This document shows positions 60,110 through 64,000 of a DNA stretch of 64,000 bases, piece by piece (position 1 is the first letter of the stretch; each line of letters begins with the position of its first letter). Below the pieces are notes generated by a model. That model was not told the origin of the DNA, ran no database searches, and saw nothing but the letters and a program-made list of their open reading frames with translations. Source of the DNA: Bacteroidales bacterium (GTDB lineage: Bacteria > Bacteroidota > Bacteroidia > Bacteroidales > UBA932); the NCBI GenBank assembly GCA_016287075.1, contig JAEEVC010000011.1, positions 1-64,000 on the forward strand. The letters run 5' to 3'. The position numbers were made by a program, and so were the translations under genes.

Positions 60110-61975
60110 TTATTCCCATCCGGGATTCTGGACAAGCGCACCGCCGGTCAGGTCGATCTGCGGCTGCGGAACGGGATAGAGATAGTCCCGGGACTCATCC
60201 CAGCGCCGGCAGGCGGGGTCGTTCCGGTAGGCGGTCATGTAGCCCTTCTGCGGGGCCTGGTCCAGCGGATCGTCCGGATCCACCAGCCAGAGGTCGGACA
60301 GTTTCCGCGCGTTCGCCGCGGGAATCTCCGGTCCGGAGGTCTTGTCCGTCACGTAGAGCTCGAAATCCTTCACGCCGTCGCCGTCCATGTCATACAGGCC
60401 GGGACCGGGGACATACACGCCGTAATAGCCCGTCACATCGGTGCCGCAGAGGGCGAAAGCGTCGCTGTTCTGCTGCAGGCCTTCCCGCCAGCGGAGGACG
60501 TCGTAACGGTGGAACCCCTCGAATATCAGTTCGATGATCCTTTCGCGGCGCACCTCGAGGACCAGGGCGCGGTTGCCGCCGGTCATCCGGGAATACGGGT
60601 AGCAGCGCTCCATGTACGGATCCGCCGTGACATCGGCCTGCAGTTTCGGCATGCCGACCCGGGCGCGCAGCCGGTTGACGGACTTGTCGAGGTCCGCCTG
60701 GGTCAGGGTGCCGAGCTCCGCCTTCGCCTCGGCGTAGTTCAGGAGCACCTCCGCATACCGGAAGACGGGCATGTCGCAGACGCCCTTGTTCATGATCGCA
60801 TTCTCTTCCTTCGCAGCGAACTTGATGGGCTTGTATCCCGTGTAGGTCTTATAGAAGGTATTGGGTGTCAGCGTCTTCGCCCCGACGAGCCGGTAGCCCG
60901 GGCACATGAATGTCTGGCTGAGGCGGGGATCCCGTCCGGCCACCTCGTCCAGGAACCACATCTTCTCGTTGCCGGGCTTGTCGGTGAAACGGGTGCCGTC
61001 CTTGCACAGGTACATGTTGATGATCTTGCGGGGGACGCTGAGGTTGTACTGGTCGTAGTTGTAGGGCAGGCTGTGGGCGAAATTCTTCAGCTCGGAGGTC
61101 GTGTTGTCGTAAATCTTCGCAAGGATCACCTCTTCCGCGACGGCGTCATCCGCGCTGAACAGGGAGCGGTACGGCTCCTGGCCCTGGGACCAGATGTCGT
61201 AGCGCCCGCTTTCGATCACCTGAAGAGCCGCATCGGCCGCCAGTTCGAGGAAATACCGGGCGCTCAGCGAGACCGGTTTCCCGTCGAACTCCGTCGGGTC
61301 GTTCTTCGGGGCGAATGCGTCATCGGCATGATAGACGCGCCAGGTGCCCTCGAACAGCGCCGCGCGGCTCTTCAGGGCCAGGGCGGTCCACTTGGTGACG
61401 CGGGCGACATCCGTCTTCTCCGGCAGGTGCCCGATTGCGAAATCCAGGTCCTTCATGATCTGGAGCATCACGTAGCCGCGGGGGTCCCGGGGCCGGCGGA
61501 GGTCCTCCTGGTCGGAGGACGAGACGACATGGTCATAATACGGGACATCCCCGAAATGCCTGACTTTCAAGAAGTAGCCGAGGGCGCGGAAGAAGCGGGC
61601 CTCCGCTTCGTAGTGCAGGCGCACCGCCTCGTCCCGGCAGTTGCCGGAATTCTCGAGGAACAGGTTGATGCGGCGCATCGTGCCCCAGCCCCAGTAGGTC
61701 TCGCCGGTGTTTTCGGACGTCACCAGCCGGGTCCCGATCATCCAGGGGTTCATGTTGTTGGACACGCAGTCGTCGGAACACCACTGGCAGGAGGAGACCG
61801 GCACGGTCAGGTAGTTGTTGTAGCAGCGGTTGAGCCAGAGCTGGCACTCCGATTCGGAGGTGAAGAAAGCCTCCGGGTTGACATCGTCGATCGGAAGGCG
61901 CGTGAGGCCGTCGTTCAGTTTCTCGCAGGAAAGGAGGACGAGCGCAAGCAGCGCGGTGGAAATGATCTTTTTCAT
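60110..61975 (-). CDS. susD: SusD/RagB-family glycan-binding lipoprotein, locus 2
   Basis: A 621-residue lipoprotein (lipobox LLSC, Cys17). SusD features include the N-terminal VNPEAFFTSESECQLWLNRCYNNY, LHYEAEARFFRALGYFLKVRHFGDVPYYDH near residue 122, and LEVRRERIIELIFEGFHRYDVLRWREG near 475. It would form the lid of the SusC encoded 12 nt upstream. Sequence similarity to the first SusD is low, so a different glycan is expected. Confidence 0.93.
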   Translation of the reverse strand: MKKIISTALLALVLLSCEKLNDGLTRLPIDDVNPEAFFTSESECQLWLNRCYNNYLTVPVSSCQWCSDDCVSNNMNPWMIGTRLVTSENTGETYWGWGTMRRINLFLENSGNCRDEAVRLHYEAEARFFRALGYFLKVRHFGDVPYYDHVVSSSDQEDLRRPRDPRGYVMLQIMKDLDFAIGHLPEKTDVARVTKWTALALKSRAALFEGTWRVYHADDAFAPKNDPTEFDGKPVSLSARYFLELAADAALQVIESGRYDIWSQGQEPYRSLFSADDAVAEEVILAKIYDNTTSELKNFAHSLPYNYDQYNLSVPRKIINMYLCKDGTRFTDKPGNEKMWFLDEVAGRDPRLSQTFMCPGYRLVGAKTLTPNTFYKTYTGYKPIKFAAKEENAIMNKGVCDMPVFRYAEVLLNYAEAKAELGTLTQADLDKSVNRLRARVGMPKLQADVTADPYMERCYPYSRMTGGNRALVLEVRRERIIELIFEGFHRYDVLRWREGLQQNSDAFALCGTDVTGYYGVYVPGPGLYDMDGDGVKDFELYVTDKTSGPEIPAANARKLSDLWLVDPDDPLDQAPQKGYMTAYRNDPACRRWDESRDYLYPVPQPQIDLTGGALVQNPGWE

Positions 61976-61987
61976 ACCTTGGCCAAC

Positions 61988-64000
61988 TTAGAAGGTTATC
62001 GTCGCTCCGACCGAGAGCGTGCGGGGATACAGGTAGCCGACACCGGTGTTGCTCGTCGCGACGCCGGAAGCGTTCGCGAGTTCCGGATCGATCAGGCGCG
62101 TGTGCTTCCGGAGCGGCGAGAAATAGAACAGGTTCTCGCCGCTCACATAGAAGCGAAGTTTTTCAACAGCGATCTTCCTGCTGAGTTTCGCCGGGAGGGC
62201 GTAACCCAGGGTCAGGTTCTTCAGGCGCAGGTAGCCGATGTTCTGCAGGAAGTAGTCATTGGCGGAGCCGAGCCCGGTATAGTAGTCATTGGACGTGTAG
62301 GCCGAATAGCCGCGGGGACGCGGGAAATAGGCGTCCGGATGCTCCGGCGTCCAGACGTTGTCCATGAAACGCTTGTGGATGAACGTGACGCTGGTCGAGG
62401 AGTACGGGCCCCAGAACGCGTAGCCGCCGTAGGTGCCCTTCGGATACCAGTCCTTGTGGCCGATGCCCTGGAAGAAGGCCGAGAAGTCGAAGCCGTTCCA
62501 GTCGAAATCGATGCGGAAGGAGTAGTTGAAATGCGGCTGGGTCGTACCGATGACGGCCAGGTCGCCGTGGTCGTCGAGGGTGTTCCGGCCCTTGGAGATG
62601 ATCCCGTCCGGTTCCCCGTCCGGACCGCCGATGTCCAGCAGTTTGAAGTCGCCCGCCTTGGCGCCTTCCCCGTCCACGCAGACACCGCCGCCCGGGTAGT
62701 AGTAGCCCGGCTGGTACTGGCGGCTGTCCACCGCCAGCGTGTATTCCCGGGCCTCCTCGTCGGTAGCGAACAGGCCGCCGGAGCGGAAGCCCCAGATCGT
62801 GCCGAGTTCCTCGCCGACATAGTGGCTGTCCAGGGTGCCGGTGGGGTTGTAATAGCGCGTGAAGAAGGTGCGGCGGTCGCCGAGGAAACCGGTCAGGCCG
62901 TAATGGAAACGCTTGCCTCCCAGCATGAAACTGTCGCGCCAGCTGAGGGAGAACTCCCAGCCGTAGGTGCGGAGGTCGGCGCAGTTTTCCTTCGGTTCCG
63001 TCGCGCCGAAGACCTCGGGCAGCGCGACGGAAGCGGTCAGCATGTCCTTCGTGTCCCGGATGTAATAATCCCCGACGAACTTGAGTTTCTGGTCGAAGAA
63101 CGACAGGTCGAGGCCCGCGTCATAGGTGTTCACCGTCTCCCAGGTCAGGCTGTCGGAGACCGGCGCGGAGATGGAGGCGTAGCGGGATTTCGTCTGTCCG
63201 TCGAAGGTGTAGTCCTGCGTATTGTCGATGGAGATCTTCTCGATGTAGTAGTAGTTCGACACCTGCTGGTTGCCGAGGGAGCCGGCCGAGAAACGGAGCT
63301 TGCCTTCCGAGACGGCCGGACGGAGCGCCGCGAAGAAGGGCTCGTCGCTGAACTTCCAGGCCAGGGAAGCGGACGGGAAAAAGCCCCAGCGGTGCTGCGC
63401 CCCGAAACGGGAGGTGCCGTCGTAGCGGGCGCTCGCCTCGAAGATGTAGCGGCCCTTCCAGTCATAGTTCACCCGGCCGAAGAAGCCGAGGGTCGCATAT
63501 TCCGAGTTGCTGTTGGAAACAGTATAGGACGCGCGAGGGAGGCCGTTTTCATCGGCGCTCTGGTCGATCAGGGCGAAGGTGTCATAGCCGTCCACGAGCA
63601 CCGGGACGCCCTTCACGGTGAAATCCGAGGTGCGGGAGGCCTCGTACTGGGCGCCTGCGAGGAGTTTCAGGTAATGGCCGCCCCAGTTGTTCTCATACTG
63701 GGCGGTGAGGGTCGCGACGTGGACCTCTCGCCAGTCGCGGTCTTCCTTGTAGGAATTGGTGGTGCCGGACATCTCGTTGATGATGCCGGGCTGGTTGGAC
63801 CAGAAATACTTGCCCGTGCGGTAGGTATTGTAGGTATCGATGCGGCGGAAGTCGTACTGGCCGGTCAGGGTGAATCCGCGGAAAGGCATGAATTCCAGCT
63901 TGCCCGTCATCGTCAGGTGGCCGGTATCCTTGCTGTTGTGGTTCGTCCCGGCGAGGGCCTGGTTCGCGGAGTTGTTCATCATGTTGGTCTTCGCGGCCCC
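61988..64000 (-). CDS. susC: SusC/RagA-family TonB-dependent transporter, partial (runs off the right edge)
   Basis: The visible ~670 residues are the C-terminal barrel part of a SusC-type transporter; the frame stays open to the window edge, so the signal peptide, plug and TonB box lie outside. Recognisable segments include GRVNYDWKGRYIFEASARYDGTSRFG, SNYYYIEKISIDNTQDYTF, and a C-terminus RTLSVGATITF ending in Phe as expected for an outer-membrane barrel. It heads the second polysaccharide locus, so that locus's promoter is not in this window. Confidence 0.9.
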   Translation of the reverse strand, partial: GAAKTNMMNNSANQALAGTNHNSKDTGHLTMTGKLEFMPFRGFTLTGQYDFRRIDTYNTYRTGKYFWSNQPGIINEMSGTTNSYKEDRDWREVHVATLTAQYENNWGGHYLKLLAGAQYEASRTSDFTVKGVPVLVDGYDTFALIDQSADENGLPRASYTVSNSNSEYATLGFFGRVNYDWKGRYIFEASARYDGTSRFGAQHRWGFFPSASLAWKFSDEPFFAALRPAVSEGKLRFSAGSLGNQQVSNYYYIEKISIDNTQDYTFDGQTKSRYASISAPVSDSLTWETVNTYDAGLDLSFFDQKLKFVGDYYIRDTKDMLTASVALPEVFGATEPKENCADLRTYGWEFSLSWRDSFMLGGKRFHYGLTGFLGDRRTFFTRYYNPTGTLDSHYVGEELGTIWGFRSGGLFATDEEAREYTLAVDSRQYQPGYYYPGGGVCVDGEGAKAGDFKLLDIGGPDGEPDGIISKGRNTLDDHGDLAVIGTTQPHFNYSFRIDFDWNGFDFSAFFQGIGHKDWYPKGTYGGYAFWGPYSSTSVTFIHKRFMDNVWTPEHPDAYFPRPRGYSAYTSNDYYTGLGSANDYFLQNIGYLRLKNLTLGYALPAKLSRKIAVEKLRFYVSGENLFYFSPLRKHTRLIDPELANASGVATSNTGVGYLYPRTLSVGATITF

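Overview
The window comes from a G+C-rich member of the Bacteroidota, most likely an uncultivated gut or rumen Bacteroidales. The evidence is two SusC/SusD pairs, many lipoproteins with a Bacteroidales-type lipobox, BACON and fimbrillin-like domains, a serC-serA-DUF1015 cluster, and promoters with the Bacteroidota -7 element TAnnTTTG. No species can be named from the sequence alone. Only one gene, a LacI-type regulator, lies on the plus strand. The very long plus-strand open frames opposite the other genes are antisense shadows of G+C-rich coding sequence.

Housekeeping part (1-15.2 kb): a giant coiled-coil surface lipoprotein with its own promoter and terminator; an NhaC-type antiporter; a two-gene unit of a pRiA4b ORF-3-like protein and miaA; serC-serA-DUF1015; and a YigZ-family protein, a ROK sugar kinase and an FHS-family sugar transporter.

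Pectin and galacturonate region (16.2-45.4 kb): a LacI-type regulator (plus strand) faces a long minus-strand series. In transcription order this is GH28 polygalacturonase, a CE12-CE8 esterase fusion, GH105, a pectate-lyase-like lipoprotein, SusC, SusD, a DUF4957/DUF5123-like surface lipoprotein, uxaC, uxaA, a small ORF, a fimbrillin-like/BACON lipoprotein, a second small ORF, a modular PL1 pectate lyase, uxaB, exuT-like transporter, kdgK and kdgA. Together they can demethylate, deacetylate and cut pectin at the surface, import the oligomers, and take galacturonate through tagaturonate, altronate, KDG and KDPG to pyruvate and glyceraldehyde-3-phosphate. Two dyads related to each other lie between the regulator and GH28 and are good operator candidates.

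Third region (45.4-64 kb): a metallophosphoesterase lipoprotein, a TerB/DnaJ protein, a 1-kb repeat-rich gap, and a second SusC/SusD locus cut by the right edge. Transcription runs from the edge inward: SusC (partial), SusD, a 1,381-residue BACON/GLUG/SGNH lipoprotein, a PQQ-propeller lipoprotein, a second metallophosphoesterase paralogous to the first, and a GH43-CE15 fusion. The esterase points to a glucuronate-containing hemicellulose, but the substrate is inferred.

The most unusual signals are between genes. Two copies of an intergenic element (10.25-10.37 kb and 16.96-17.10 kb) keep a conserved core while their long flanking arms differ in sequence but stay complementary within each copy. 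The last ~59 bp of kdgA are duplicated twice downstream inside 239-bp repeats. The 48.0-49.1 kb gap holds nested palindromes, a possible alternative-pairing structure, and 15-bp and 56-bp tandem arrays. A hairpin from that gap recurs upstream of a small ORF at 24.5 kb, beside an A+T-rich insert.
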